From Colletotrichum lupini (Eukaryota; Ascomycota; Sordariomycetes; Glomerellales; Glomerellaceae): a stretch of 64,000 bases of DNA. Position 1 is the stretch's first letter, and each line of letters begins with the position of its first letter. This document shows positions 35,721-48,407 of this stretch, one piece after another. Both the position numbers and the translations under genes were made by a program. The stretch lies in assembly GCF_023278565.1 (NCBI RefSeq), contig NC_064672.1, positions 1,674,001-1,738,000 of the forward strand. The letters run 5' to 3'. The notes under the pieces are model-generated. The model was not told where the DNA came from. It saw only the letters and a list, made by a program, of their open reading frames with translations, and did no database searches.

Positions 35721-37722
35721 ATTGACAGGTTGGTTTTTGATATGTACAAAAAAGGTCAAGAGAACGAATGTAGCGGTCGGAGTATGAACAGAGAGGCTGG
35801 TGAGGCTGAGAGAGGAGGAAAGGAGAGCATCGTGGGATGGGCGAGGACGAACCCCGTCCTTTTCAATCTAATTCTTTCTCGATCGTTTCTCTGGGCCCAG
35901 AGCAGCAACCGATGATGGGATGACAGGGAAAAACGGAGATTCAAGTGCCGTTTCCTATGGGTATTTGGGCATCGGTTGCATGGGAACTGGGGGTTGTGTT
36001 CTCGATGGGACCGCCTTGCCCAGAATAAACTAACGTCGACCCACGTGGGTAGCATTCTTGGGACTGGGTGGGAACTTCAAGAAGTTGCTCTCTTAGCAGA
36101 GTTGCGCGAAGTTTACGAGCTTTTCGGTTTTGGGGTGACAAGTGCCCATGTGTGGTTCACTGGCTCATCACCAACCCCTGGGAAATCTTTCCCAAACGGT
36201 CGACGAGTGGCCGGCCGTGATGGACCGATGAGGAACTGTGGGGTTCCGCCAATGGATGTGTCGAGTTTAGGTCAGGAGTCGGATTGAGTGGCCGCATCGT
36301 CGGGAGTAAATGAACCAAGCCGGGGCCGATGTTGCATGATCCTTGCTACGCTCTCCGCAATTTACGCAAGGGGCATGCTCCGGCACTGCGGCCGAGAAAG
36401 CGGTTCCTCTTTTATTTTCTCGGGAAAAGAGTCTTAGAGGCAAAGAGGCAGCTCGTCCGTCCCCCTATTACACACGATCGCTTGTTTAGCCGGCCATGCC
36501 GGTCTCCAGGATGGCATTTATCCATAACAAATGACAGCTGAGATGATCCCAGAAGCCATCTTAAAGTTGGACGGGATCTCGAGCATCATCTTTAAAACAA
36601 GCTGTTAAGGTTCGGGATGGTGGCACTAGCAGCGGCCCGTGAACGATTCAGCGGCACTTGGGGGGCATGCTGCGTGACTGCTGACCTCGAGGTGGGAATA
36701 GATCTCTTTAGCCGTCGGCTGAAGTCATCTAGTGGTCTCCGGAGCAGAGGAACGGAGGCTGCGAATCTTAGCGTACCAGATTCACTGCCTTTTTTTGAAC
36801 CTCGCGAACAATTAGCTTCCATGGTGCCAGTGTGGGGAAAAGCATGAACGCCGAGGTTTAGTTGGCCGGCTTATAAGGTCTCTTATGATAGTACCATGTT
36901 TTCTTGTGCAGCCGGACCCAAGCTTTTGTTCAACCTAGTAATAATCTCGAAACTCGATTCCGGGCCACATTCATTCTAGCCCGCCAAGTAACCACGGGAG
37001 TCATGCCGGTACTTTGATGAGATACCTATGTTACACTGCTTTTGCCGCCGGATCTGTACGTTTGAGTTAGACGCCGCAGCGTGAGTATCTTTCGTTCTCT
37101 CTTACAATTTCCTAGGCGCGCGGTCTCAACTGACGTCAGTTCTAACTCTGAGCTGTCCCTCGCCATAAAGCTTCCGGATTAACCACACTCATCTCTCCAG
37201 AGTCCAGAGCGAACGGAACCCTACGCGATGATGAACCGGGTTTGTCTGGCCTCTGCCGATCCCTGATCTACGCCACATTCCAACGTATGGCCGTTCTCGA
37301 CCAAGCCTCCGAGTTTGTCCAACGCCTTGGATCCTCTCTGCCATAATGCCGATTTCCACGTAGTTGGATGCTTGGTGGGATCAAGTGCTGCCCCCAAGCC
37401 ACATCCCCACCCAATCGATCCTGTGCCACCATCCAGCCGCTAACATTAGCAAAGCAGCACGCCAGCGCCAGCACGCCCAGCTCGCTCTTCTTTGCATTAG
37501 CGGATGGCAAGCGAGGGACCCTGACTTGCACAATGGGGCGCTCGGCCTGCACAAACCCCGCATTTCGACGCGTCCAGACTTTCCCCCTTTCTGACCAGAC
37601 CTCCCCCAGAAACGAAAGGGCAGCAAAGACAGCAGACGAGACGACGTCAGTGCGAGCTCTGGTGGCACAACCCTCCGCCCATTGGCCACCCTTTGTCGTT
37701 CTGTAAGTGAGAGGTGGCTGTC
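35721..37722. other. Shared divergent upstream region of xylanase and DUF924 gene
   Basis: About 2 kb with no supported gene. It contains the promoters of both flanking genes. Frames seen here are short and without domains. Confidence 0.5.
36485..36713 (-). promoter_or_regulatory. Two GGCTAAA words upstream of the xylanase
   Basis: TTTAGCC on the plus strand occurs at 36485-36491 and 36707-36713, reading GGCTAAA toward the xylanase. They lie about 770 and 990 bp before its start codon. This matches the XlnR/Xyr1 binding word GGCTAA/GGCTAAA known from xylanase promoters. The distance is long and the word short, so function is only a suggestion. Confidence 0.35.
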
Positions 37723-38841
37723 ATGCCTCCTCATCAGATCATAAGTCGCACCCTTCGAAATGCGGGGTGTGTCGACCGCCGTCTCTTGCGGGTGAAGCCG
37801 TGGGAGCAGCAGAAGTGGCACAACTCAACGTCGCAGGCGGTGAGGAGTCGTGGTGCTTGCCTTCCCTTGACATGCCATCAGCGAGACCCGCCGACAACGA
37901 CGACGGCTCCGAGCAGACGAGGTTTCCATTCTTCTAGCTGCCATCGCGAATCTGACGACAAAATGATGCCGATGTTGTCCATTGGGGGGTTGCCGCGGTC
38001 CAACTCGTGCAAGACGCACGCAAAGGCGCGGCTCAAGGAAACCCTCACGCCTGATCTGCTTGAGAAGCTCCGCCGGTTCTGGTTCAAGCATCTCAAGACC
38101 GATGAGGCCTATATCTTACCTCAGAGGAGCCAGATGGGCCGATGGTTCTACTCCGACGTCGACTTTGATGAGGCTTGCGTGTATGTTGTTCTTTAGATCG
38201 CATCAAAGATCATTCTGCTAATGTGCACCTACAGGAAGAAATTCCGCCCCGTTTTGGAGGCAATGAAGTCAGCCAAGATCACAACTCGAGACATTCTCAC
38301 AATTGTGAGGCCATTCACACCTTTGCAGTGGCTCGGTCTGGTCCTGCTCCTAGACCAAGTCCCGCGAAACATCTACCGGGGTCCAGAGTCATCGACAGTC
38401 TTTAAGTTCTTTGACCCTATTGCGCGAGAAATCGCACGTCACGCCATCAACGCCGGCGCTGCGACTCACAACAGGATCAAGTACCGCGTGGCCTACCGTA
38501 TGTGGTTCTACCTGCCCTTCATGCACTCCGAGGACCTGGCGCTGCACGACTTTGCTGTGGCGCAGTACCAGCAGATGAAGGACGATTTTGAGGAGCTGAT
38601 GGCTGAAGACGGAGAGGCCGGCAGCGACGATCAGCGCAAGTGCTGGGGCGTGTTGGCGGTGCAGAAAGAAGCCGCTAGAGACCTGCTAGAGACGAATTGT
38701 GATTTTGAGACGAAGCATCGCGACATCATCGTGCAGTTTGGACGATACCCGCATAGAAACATGGCCATGGGCAGGGAGTCTACTGCACAGGAGAAGAAGT
38801 ATCTTGAGACGGGTGGCGAGACGTTCAGCGCTGCGAGCTAA
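37723..38841 (+). CDS. DUF924-family protein
   Basis: Predicted CDS join(37723..38180, 38235..38841), 354 aa from ATG 37723, or 274 aa from the in-frame ATG 37963. DUF924 signatures are plain: LRRFWFKHLK, MGRWFYSDVDFDEAC, LGLVLLLDQVPRNIYRG, MWFYLPFMHSEDLALHD, and FGRYPHRNMAMGRESTAQE. These proteins form an all-helical TPR-like fold of unknown biochemical role, shared between bacteria and fungi. The 54-bp intron (GTATGT..TACAG) restores ACVKKF. The longer start would add about 80 residues that end SRRGFHSSS, which resembles fungal mitochondrial presequence ends, whereas the shorter start matches the usual family length. The family call is firm; the start and location are open. Confidence 0.87.
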
Positions 38842-39925
38842 CCCGGTGGCCCTTTTTGTATAACACTCTAGTAATAAGCCGTGATTTCTTAACGACGGTA
38901 ATGGCATTGGGTGGCATGGGTTTCAAGGGATGGGGACAACATGTAATCGCAGCTTTGATGTTATTTGATTAAATTCCTATGAACTCTTTTCATAATCATA
39001 AGCCTGCTGTCTGTATATCATGTCCTAATTGCACCGTTGGTATCCCTTAGGATGAAGTAGCCATAATACTAGATTTTTAAAGAGACCAGGAGCTTGCGCC
39101 GTACTTCAAATAGGTAAGTCGTTCTATAGTATTTTCGAGTTGATGTTAATATTCTACTAATGCCATGTGTTTCACTGGCTGAGGTTCTGCTGAGGTGTCT
39201 TACGATAAGCGTGATTCAAATACAATCGTGTGATTGAGACGAGAAACCACTGCCGTCAGTGATATGTTATCATATTTGAGGGCCAGAAGTGTGGAATGAT
39301 GTCATGGCTTTTAATGCTAGGAACTCGTCAATTGATATTTGTCATCGACGTCGTTGGTGCACTCGTGTAAGCATTCATTTCTCTACTGCTCTTATCCTGC
39401 GTCCGTGGCATCATACAGTCTCAAACCTAGCCAATGCTAAATTCCAACAGCTCTGGGCGAAAACGACCGACGGTGGTTAAGTGAAGCACCGTGCCTGGTT
39501 GATTTGACCCGTGCGATCACGCAAACGGGAACTGTCAACACTCCCAATGGAGACACTTCTGATAGAAGATTGTGATTTCATGTGGTTATTGTCTCCTATC
39601 GAAACGACCCGTGCGGGTTTTCATAGTACGTGCACTCGAATATTCCAAGTGTGTGAGCGGAAGATCCTCAACTCGAATCCCGATACTTGTCAACGACATT
39701 AAATGGCAAATTCCATGGAGAAACGACATTGATACAAGACAAAGCCTCAGGACCAGTTGATTCTCTATCGTATCAACTAAGTGTTCAGTCTCATGAGCAG
39801 TTTCAGCTATCTTCAATAAGAACCTTGACAACATTACGACTGATCACCGAATACTTAACTTCAACATACAAAAGGAAATCCACGGTTACGCGACTGTTCC
39901 TTAGATCTCGCAGCCTCAACTTCTG
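38842..39925. other. Intergenic region left of a copia element
   Basis: No gene seen; composition is normal and not RIP-mutated right up to the target duplication at 39926. Short frames at 39289-39929 have no domains. Confidence 0.45.
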
Positions 39926-39930
39926 CTAAC

Positions 39931-40155
39931 TGTTGGATTACGAGGCAGAAAAGGGGCCCTATTAGGTAGTTAGGTAGGGGTAGTAGGTAGGCAGTCTGGG
40001 CCCGTGCAGACGGACCCTTCTACCTACCTATACCCACTGAGGGACCGCGGGCTTTGCCCACGATCTTCCCCTCCTATATATATATAATAGACCTATACTA
40101 ACTTATTAACCTAGTCGTAACTAAAAGGTCTAACCTACTTACGTATATACTAATA
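39931..40155 (+). repeat. Left LTR of copia element A
   Basis: 225 bp, starting TGTTGGATTACG. The outer about 140 bp is GC-rich and unmutated; the inner end is RIP-mutated (ends CTAATA where the right copy has CCAACA). Confidence 0.92.
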
Positions 40156-40173
40156 CTAATTAGTAATTAAATT
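40156..40173 (+). other. Probable primer-binding site, copia element A
   Basis: The 18 bases directly after the left LTR (ctaattagtaattaaatt) are identical to those after the left LTR of the other copia element at 51996. Conservation at this exact place suggests a RIP-altered primer-binding site. The tRNA was not identified. Confidence 0.6.
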
Positions 40174-43100
40174 ATATATATATTTCTACTATAAGTTAGT
40201 AAGGATATAACTATAAAAGAAATAGCTTCGACTTACCTCACTAGCTATTCCGACTTATTAACTTAGTTCTATCTATTTAATTAATAATAAGTAGCTTAGT
40301 TTATATTACCTTAGCTCTCCTCTATTATTACTAGTTAATAACTAATTAACTAGTCGCGGGCTATTAAGAGTGCGCTTTATTATATACGATCTCTTTTATT
40401 AAGACTATTATTATAGAAGGATTAACTACTTTATTACTACTATTAACCTCGCTTCTACCGTTAATATTATTTCCGCTAGCCTTATTACTATTACTAACTT
40501 CCCTCTAATCGAACTATTTATAAAAGAATTTATTTTAAATATATTATAACTAAGCGCTATTTTAAATCAATAATAAGTAAGAGGAGATTAACTACTAAGA
40601 AATTAATCCGATAATTACTAATATACTAATGCTTAGTAATAATAAGACCTTCGGAATTATAAGTACGTTAATAATAAATCTCTTATTAATAGCGAAGTAT
40701 TCTAAAATATTAAAAAAAAGAAAAGATTTTAATAGTAATAATAATAGGGATCTATTTTATATTATTAACAAATCTACCTCTTTCTAACTTAATAAAAGCT
40801 CTAAGACTAAATTAGTAAAATAAGGTATAAGAAGTACTAAAAAGAATTACTAATTAGTAGCTAACGGAATCCTTTATTTATTACTAAAAGTACGGTTATA
40901 AAAGGCCTTTTTTCCTTTTTTACGACCTTTTATTAACTTTAGTAACCTTTTATTTATATATTTTATTAAAGGAGCAAAATTTTTTAATTAGTAATAATAG
41001 CCCGCTTATTACTATTAAAACGATCGCTACGACTAACTTACTACTCTTTTTAACTTAATTAACGTTATATTATAATTATAATATAATAATTATATCCTAT
41101 AGTAATCTTTTATTATATAACTTATTTCGTAAATATACTATAATAACTACCGGCCCTAATAATAAATAGGAAGAGTTTAATAATTAGTTAATATTACCTC
41201 TAGCCTACTTATATTCTTAAATTATAAAATTATACTTAATTCTAATTTATTAATAGGACTACGTTAACCTAACTTAATAAGGCTTATTTAATATTATACC
41301 CGCCCTTATAAATAATAAAAAGCTTAATATTTTTATCCTTTATATAATAAAATACTACTATCGAGACGGCTTAATAAGTAAAGAGCTATAAAAAGACTTT
41401 AAAACCGACTTTTAAAGTTAAGAAGTAGGGGACTTCTTAAGAATAAAAAATACGATTCTTAAAAAGCTAAGAGACTTTTTTATAAATAATAATATTAATT
41501 TAATAATTAAAAATCGTAGTTAAATAGTAAAAAAGATCGCTAGTACCCTTAATACTTAATACTTCCTTATTTAAACTTTTAAAAAGATCGTAGCCTACCG
41601 TAGCTATACTAAATACTTTAATATATTATATTATAATCTTTATTTTCTTTACTTATTACTCTTATAGCTAATAAATATTAATAATCTTATTTAATAAGCT
41701 AGAGAAATAGTAAAGGAATTTATATAACCCTAACTTACTTAATCTTAATAATTAAGATTCCGACCTTAACCTCGCTATTAACTAACCGACCTACTACTTT
41801 TTTTAAAAAAAAAAAAAAAAGAACTAAAAAAAAAATTATTATTACTTAATAGTAAAATCTACCCCGTTAGATACTATACTTTAATATAAAAACTAAAAAC
41901 GATATTATACCTAATACTTACTAATTAATTAACTTTACTAAGCTTTATAATAATAAAAATAAGTATAATAACGAGAAGTACGATATTTTTAATAAAAAGC
42001 TTTAGATTTTTAAAATACTATACTAACGGGCGGGAATTAGTAAACGATACTATTCCGGTACTTTCTTAAATATACTTAAAAGAAGGGCGTTAACCTTTTA
42101 CTTTAACTAATTTAGTAATACCTCTAACCCGCTTAGTTTCGATATAATATACTAAAAGACCTAAGAATATTTCGAGCTATTTACGAGCTATTAGAACTAC
42201 TTTATTAAGCTTTATAACTTTTATTAATATTTTATAATTCGTAAGAACCTAAGTAAGTTAAACTAATAAATTCTATAAGTACTAATTAACCGTATTATAA
42301 TCCTTTATAAAGTACTAGCTATTTATGGATCTATTTTTAATATAAGCGACTAATTCCTTTACTACGTAAATAATATACTAAAATATAAACTTATTATACT
42401 TAACTTAGTACTTATATTTACTAATATTTATTATTAACTTAGTACTTTAATTAATATTATAAAGAGAGAGCGCGACTATAATAAGTAATAATAATATTTC
42501 TAAAATAGTACTTATAATAAAGAGGTCCTCGCTACTTATTAAACCGACCGTACTTATAATAGTTTTAATAAAAAGACCCGATTTAATAAGTAGAATTAAC
42601 GCGGCTGTGGTATTACTAATAAAAAGTATTTTATCTATTATAAAACTAGCTATTAGTTAACTAAGTATTTAGAAAAGAAGCGACGTTAGGTATATAAGAA
42701 GTATAAAAATAGTAAAAAAAGAAATAAGAGATTTATACTAAGCTTATATTTATAGTTCTTTATTTTTTATAAAAGAACCGCCCTTATTAATAACGACGAC
42801 GATAATAATATTATAATCTAATACTTTAATAACCTCGACTTTAATTATAAAAATAACTACGAGGATAAAGTCTAGATCTTAATAGTATATTTTATAATTA
42901 CTATTAGTAATAAAACTTTTATAAATATCCTCGCTACTTAGGTAATAGAGCATAGCCTTATTAATACTACTTTTATTAACGAGTTAACTAAGCTTATAGA
43001 ACTAATAACCTCTTTTTTATTAAATAAGAGGTACTTATTAAAGGACTTTTAAAGTATTATACTTAATACCGGTGCTATAGAATTTTTAATTACGGGCTAC

Positions 43101-46100
43101 CCTTAACTTTTTATATTATAATAATAACGACTTAAAGTTATTTTTAATACTTTTAGAGCCGGCGAGGTAAGTATTCGATTTAGTAATAATAAACCTATAA
43201 AGTTATTAAAATCTACGGTTATTAATACCCTATTTAGTAATATTACTTTTTATATCTTACTAACTAATACTCCTTTTTTATACTACCTAAGGGATATAAA
43301 TAAGCTAAGAATATACTTTAATAATATTAATAACTTACTAATTAAGGGAGATATTATAGTACTTATTATTTATAAATAGGAATACCCTTAGCTTCTACTC
43401 TTTAATAATAAGAAAGTTATTATTAATTACTTAATAGAGGGCGAATTACGCTATTTATATTAGCGCTTTAGCTACCCTTCGGTTTTTTATTTTTTAAAGC
43501 TATTTTAGTAGTTTAGTAACGATATAAAGATCGTAATCTTTAAAAAGCTTACGAAGATCTATTAATAATACTAACTTAACGCTACTACCCCTAGCCGATT
43601 TAAATTCACTTTATAAAATAATTACGATTTTAACTATAAAATCGTAATTGACGTAATATACTTAATAGATTATAAGGGCACTAACCGACTAATACTTTAC
43701 GTTATTCATACTACTACTTCTTTTTGAATAATAAGGTTCTTTATAAATATAATTAAGAAGCATATATAAAAAGCTCTTTAACTATATTAGATCGACGTTT
43801 ATTTCGGTCTATTAAACTAAATTATTATAAATATTAATAAGAACTTTAGTACTATAAAGTTTAAATCTTTTATTAGATTTATATTTATTAAGGTTAAGGA
43901 AGTACCCGTCGAAGCTTATAATAATATTAGTAAAACTAAGAGATACTACGCGGTACTTAAAAAGGTATATAATATTATTTAAAATAAGTACTTATTAATA
44001 AGTAAAGAAGCTATACTTTAGGCCGTAATTAAAATAGTTAATAATATAATTAGCTTAAATAGCCTCGTTCTTATACTCTTTATTTTTAAAACTTTTTTAC
44101 GTACTTTTAATAAATTTTTATTATTATTAAATATTACTTAACGTATAGAAGTAGTTAAAAAAATAATAAGGGAAGTCCGCAGACTTTATATTAATAAGTA
44201 AGTAAGCGAGGTACTAGCTACTTAAAACGGATTAAATATCTCTTATATTATTAATTTATTATTATAGTTAGATATTAAAGTTTAATAAGAAAGTAAGGGA
44301 TAAAAAGGCTTATTTAAACTCGTTTTAATAAATAGTACTACTTACGTAATAGAATTACTTTACGGCTTAATAAGCTTCTAAATTATTATAATTAAACCTT
44401 AGTACTTAAAAAAAGTCGACCCCGAGCCGCTAGCTATAATAATAGAGTACGTTAACTACTTATTAATCCCCGTAATTAACTAGTTAATTAATAATAGCGC
44501 CGTTATAAATAAAGTCTTTAATAAAATTATTATTATAATTAATAATAACTTTTTATTATAAAGTAAGAGGACTAAAAGAATATTAATACGGCGCGGCCGT
44601 AATAATATTTTTATAACTACGACCTACTTTATATTTAAAAAAAAAAAAAATCTTAAGCTAGTTACTAAGCTCCGTAATAAGGGTATTATTACTACCTTAA
44701 GAGTACTTTTTATAGAATTTATTAATAAAGAGCTTTTAAGATTAATAAAAAGAGGGGTAATTAAATTCGTTTAACTTAACCCTAAATATAAGAATATAAG
44801 GATATTTAAATCTCGATTTATTAACGAGATTAAGAACTTAAGACTTAACTTTATTAAAAAGTCTTATTTAGTTATATAAGGGTATAATAATAAGGAGAAG
44901 AAGGAGATCTTTACGTAGTTATTAATAATTTAAAAAACTAATTAATATTTAATCCTTGCCCTAGTCCCGACCCTAATCCGGGAAGGCTATATTATTTAAT
45001 TACGAGATATTACTTAAGTATATATATAATCGAGCTAACTTTTTTATTATAAAGCTTTTACTTAATTACTAGCTCGGATCCGTTATTTATACCCTAAGGG
45101 TACTATTTTATACGTTATATAACTATTATATAGTTTTATAAAATCTAGTACTTATTAATAAGTAATATATAATAAGTATTATTTAAAAATACTTTAAATA
45201 ATAATATTTACGTTCGATTTATACTTATTAGTTTCGATAAGAGAAAGCGGATTATTTAATATTATTAATATATAGACCGATAATATTATTAAATTATTAA
45301 ATAAGACTTTTAATTAAAAAAAAAACCGAGCTTAAGCGCGCTAAGTTATTAACTAAACTAAAATAATAACTATTAATTAACGAGCTACTTATTTTTAATA
45401 GCGGGATTATCTTATTAAAAAGTATTAATATAATACTTAGATAGAAGAACTAAAAGAAAAAGCTTAAGTAAGTTAACCCCTCGGTATTAAATACTAAATA
45501 ATAATTCGTTAAGTAGCGAGCTTAAGGTACTTATATTATATTAATTTACTAACTAAAAGTAGTTTTTAATATATTATTTATTACTTAATATTAAGTAAAT
45601 CTGTTGTTTATTAACTACGCTATACTAAATTATTATATTAAATAGTAAATAAATTACTTAAACCGAGGGCTTATATTCGTATTATTAAATTTAATTATAA
45701 CTAAACTCTTCGTTTTTATAAATAAGTTATTTATAAATAATACTAATTATACCTTATAGTTAGGTTATATTATTATCCTTATAAATAAAAAATAGATTAA
45801 CGAGAGCTTTATAATTAATAATAATATTATTTATTATAGCTTTATAAAGAGTAAAAGGATTACTTAGAGCGTACTAATATTAGAAATTTACGGAATAGTT
45901 ATAAGTATTAACGTTACTTATACTATTTTAACTACCCTAGACTTTATTATTAAATAACTCGACGTTCCGAAGATCCTTACTATAGTTTATATAGATTTAT
46001 ATTTATTATATAAATACCTTATTAAGCTAAGTATTATAGAGGAAAAGCGCTTTATAATAAATATTATAATAGTTAAGTAATTATATAAACGCTATAAGCT

Positions 46101-46616
46101 TTATAAGATTTATTAAATTAATAGCGACAATAACTTAGTTAATAAGTTTATAAAGAGTATACTAAATAAGTCCCTCGAACGATTCGTTAATAAAGGAATT
46201 ATTATAGTTAAAATAAAAAGATAGGTAATACGTAATTAAAATAATAATATACTATAAGTAGTAAGTTATTTAATAAACGTATATACCTTTTAGGCTTTAG
46301 CTTAAAGAGAAATACACGTATTTAGGGCGTAATTAGACTAATAAAAAGCTCTTTTTTAATTATGCTAAATTTAATAATTTTCGAGGAGTTTAAGTATATA
46401 GATTATATATATTAAAGAATTAAGAAGTAATTAAAAAGAGGGGATATTAAAATTTCTATATAAATAATTATAATAAAAGCTATATTAAAATTTTAGTATA
46501 CGGCTTTAGGTACTTTTAAATAGGGAATTAATTATAGATTTTATTATTAGTTCTCGCTAGTAAGGGACCTAGCCCCTATTTTAGCCTTTTTTATTATAAA
46601 AATAAAAAACTATTAA

Positions 46617-46841
46617 TATTAGATTACGAGGTAGAAAAGGGGCCTTATTAAGTAGTTAGGTAGGGGTAGTAAGTAGGTAGTCTGGGCCTATATAGACGGA
46701 CCCTTCTACCTACTTATACTTACTAAGGGACCGCGGGCTCTGCTTACGATCTTCCCCTCTTACACACACGTAATAGACCTATACTGACCTATTGACCTAG
46801 TCGCGACCAAAAGGTCTAACCTACCTACGTGTATACCAACA
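46617..46841 (+). repeat. Right LTR of copia element A
   Basis: 225 bp matching the left copy. The inner end is mutated (TATTAG for TGTTGG), while the outer about 90 bp keeps the original sequence, ending TACCAACA. Confidence 0.92.
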
Positions 46842-46846
46842 CTAAC

Positions 46847-47429
46847 ATACCTCACTACAACTAGCTAGTTATAACAAATTTATCCTATTAAGCTCATGAT
46901 CTATAAATATAAGAAGCATAAAGTTGCAACAATGAATAGTATTCTCCATAACAGACATGTCTTAGTAACCTATTCCACGCTTAACCGCCCCCCGCCCCCC
47001 TCCTCTCAACCCTCACGTAGAGCATCCCCCTATGCAAATGTTAATGAAGTACAAAGCTATTGCTAAAAGAACCTTCAATCAATAGAGTGGGGCCATAGCG
47101 ACCACAGACAAATAGAGGTCAATAGCGCGAGTCCTCCTCTTGGCCGCGCGGTAGTGACGCATTCTTTGGTGCAGCACGGGTGCTCACATGGCGAAGTGTT
47201 GCACAAAGGCCTATGTATGCAGCTTATTGCAATTCCAGGCTTCGAGATGACTGATACTCGCGCGGTTATTACGCTTGCTGTTCTCGCAGCCGGAGTTGTT
47301 CAACGCGCCGCACCAGGGACAAGATACATTTAAACCCAGCCGATGCGAATGAAAACCCTTCCCGCTTGACCTAACACCTACTATTCCATTTGGACAGATC
47401 GATTAAATCTCGACTTTCAACTTTCCGAC
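46847..47429. other. Upstream region of the NmrA-like gene
   Basis: Normal-composition DNA starting directly after the target duplication. It is probably the promoter of the gene at 47430. A C-rich run lies at about 46985-47005. No coding feature. Confidence 0.5.
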
Positions 47430-48407
47430 ATGCCTCTCATCGTCGTTACCGGAGCCACAGGCACTCAGGGTGGTTCTGTCGCCCGCATCTTTGCCAAAGA
47501 CTCGGCTTGGAAAGTACGAGGTCTGACTCGGAACCCAAACAGCGATAAAGCCAAGGAGCTCGAAAGGCTTGGAATCGAGATTGTCTTTGCTGATCTCAAT
47601 AATTCTTCAACTTTATCTGAAGCCTTCTCGGGTGCCACGGCAGTTTTCGGGACGACAAACTTCTGGGAAATCGCTCCCGAGCATGGCTTAGAGGCTGCTG
47701 AAAAAGATGAGGAGCAGCAGTTCATCAACATTGCTGATGCTTGTACCCAGTGTTCGACTCTCAAGCATTTGATTCTCAGTACGATGCCGAATTGTAGAGA
47801 TATCTCTAACGGCAAGCTTCCATGTCCCCATTGGGATGCAAAGGCGAGGGGCGGGGAATACGTGAAGAAAGCCCATCCCGGCCTTGCAGCAAAGACTACC
47901 TACGTGTGGTTAGGATGGTATCTGGACAATATGGTCAACCAGCCTTTGATGTTTCCTCAACCGTATCTGGGACAATACATCTTGGCGCAACCATCTAAGG
48001 CTGATGGTATCGTCCCTGTTGCCGGAGTCGTCTCCCTCAATACTGGCATTGTCGTCCATGCCATCATCTCTCAGCCGGAAAAGACGCATACAAAATACGT
48101 CCCGATTGTAACCGACTTTATACCATGGATAGCGGTGGTCGAGGGATGGAGCAAGACTACTGGCAAGCCTGCCGTGTACGCCGAATTAACGGACACGGAG
48201 ATCTCCAAACTTGTCGGACCTGTATTTGGTCCCGAAATGGCTAGTCAATTCAGGTTCAGTGAACAATACCCCGATTGGTACAGCTATTATCCTCAAGAGA
48301 CCATATCTATCGGAAATCTTGGTATCGAGGCCAAAGTATACAACTTTGCGCGAGGGCTCGAACACTTGAAGGACGAAATCAAAGCCACGCTTGTTTCTAA
48401 GGCTTAG
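47430..48407 (+). CDS. NmrA-like NAD(P)-binding protein
   Basis: Intronless CDS, 325 aa. The N-terminus is a Rossmann dinucleotide-binding motif (VVTGATGTQGGSVA), then RGLTRNPNSDKAKEL and EIVFADLNNSSTL. This is the atypical short-chain dehydrogenase layout of NmrA/HSCARG and isoflavone-reductase-like proteins. The family includes the redox-sensing nitrogen-metabolite repressor NmrA, which binds dinucleotide and a GATA factor, as well as many reductases and sensors of unknown role. The usual catalytic Tyr-Lys pair of classical dehydrogenases is not evident, in line with NmrA-type sensors. It sits alone between two RIP islands, with its start about 580 bp from the copia insertion. Confidence 0.88.
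   Translation: MPLIVVTGATGTQGGSVARIFAKDSAWKVRGLTRNPNSDKAKELERLGIEIVFADLNNSSTLSEAFSGATAVFGTTNFWEIAPEHGLEAAEKDEEQQFINIADACTQCSTLKHLILSTMPNCRDISNGKLPCPHWDAKARGGEYVKKAHPGLAAKTTYVWLGWYLDNMVNQPLMFPQPYLGQYILAQPSKADGIVPVAGVVSLNTGIVVHAIISQPEKTHTKYVPIVTDFIPWIAVVEGWSKTTGKPAVYAELTDTEISKLVGPVFGPEMASQFRFSEQYPDWYSYYPQETISIGNLGIEAKVYNFARGLEHLKDEIKATLVSKA

Larger units (their letters stand above)
39926..46846 (+). mobile_element. RIP-degraded Ty1/copia LTR retrotransposon with target duplication
   Basis: The element spans 39931-46841 (6.9 kb), flanked by the 5-bp direct repeat ctaac at 39926-39930 and 46842-46846. The LTRs are 225 bp each and begin TGTTGG and end CCAACA, a perfect terminal inverted repeat (TATTAG and CTAATA in the mutated copies). 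On the plus strand a Gag/Pol zinc-knuckle remnant lies at about 42590-42680 (KYFIYYKTSYQLTKYLEKKRR). Reverse transcriptase remnants start near 44800 (RIFKSRFINEIKN.., then YLRDIT near 45000), and RNase H remnants lie near 45740-45960 (LGYIIILINK.., SFIKSKRIT). All are riddled with TAA/TAG and lack CpA/TpG. Order Gag, then RT, then RNase H with this RT type identifies copia. Confidence 0.92.
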
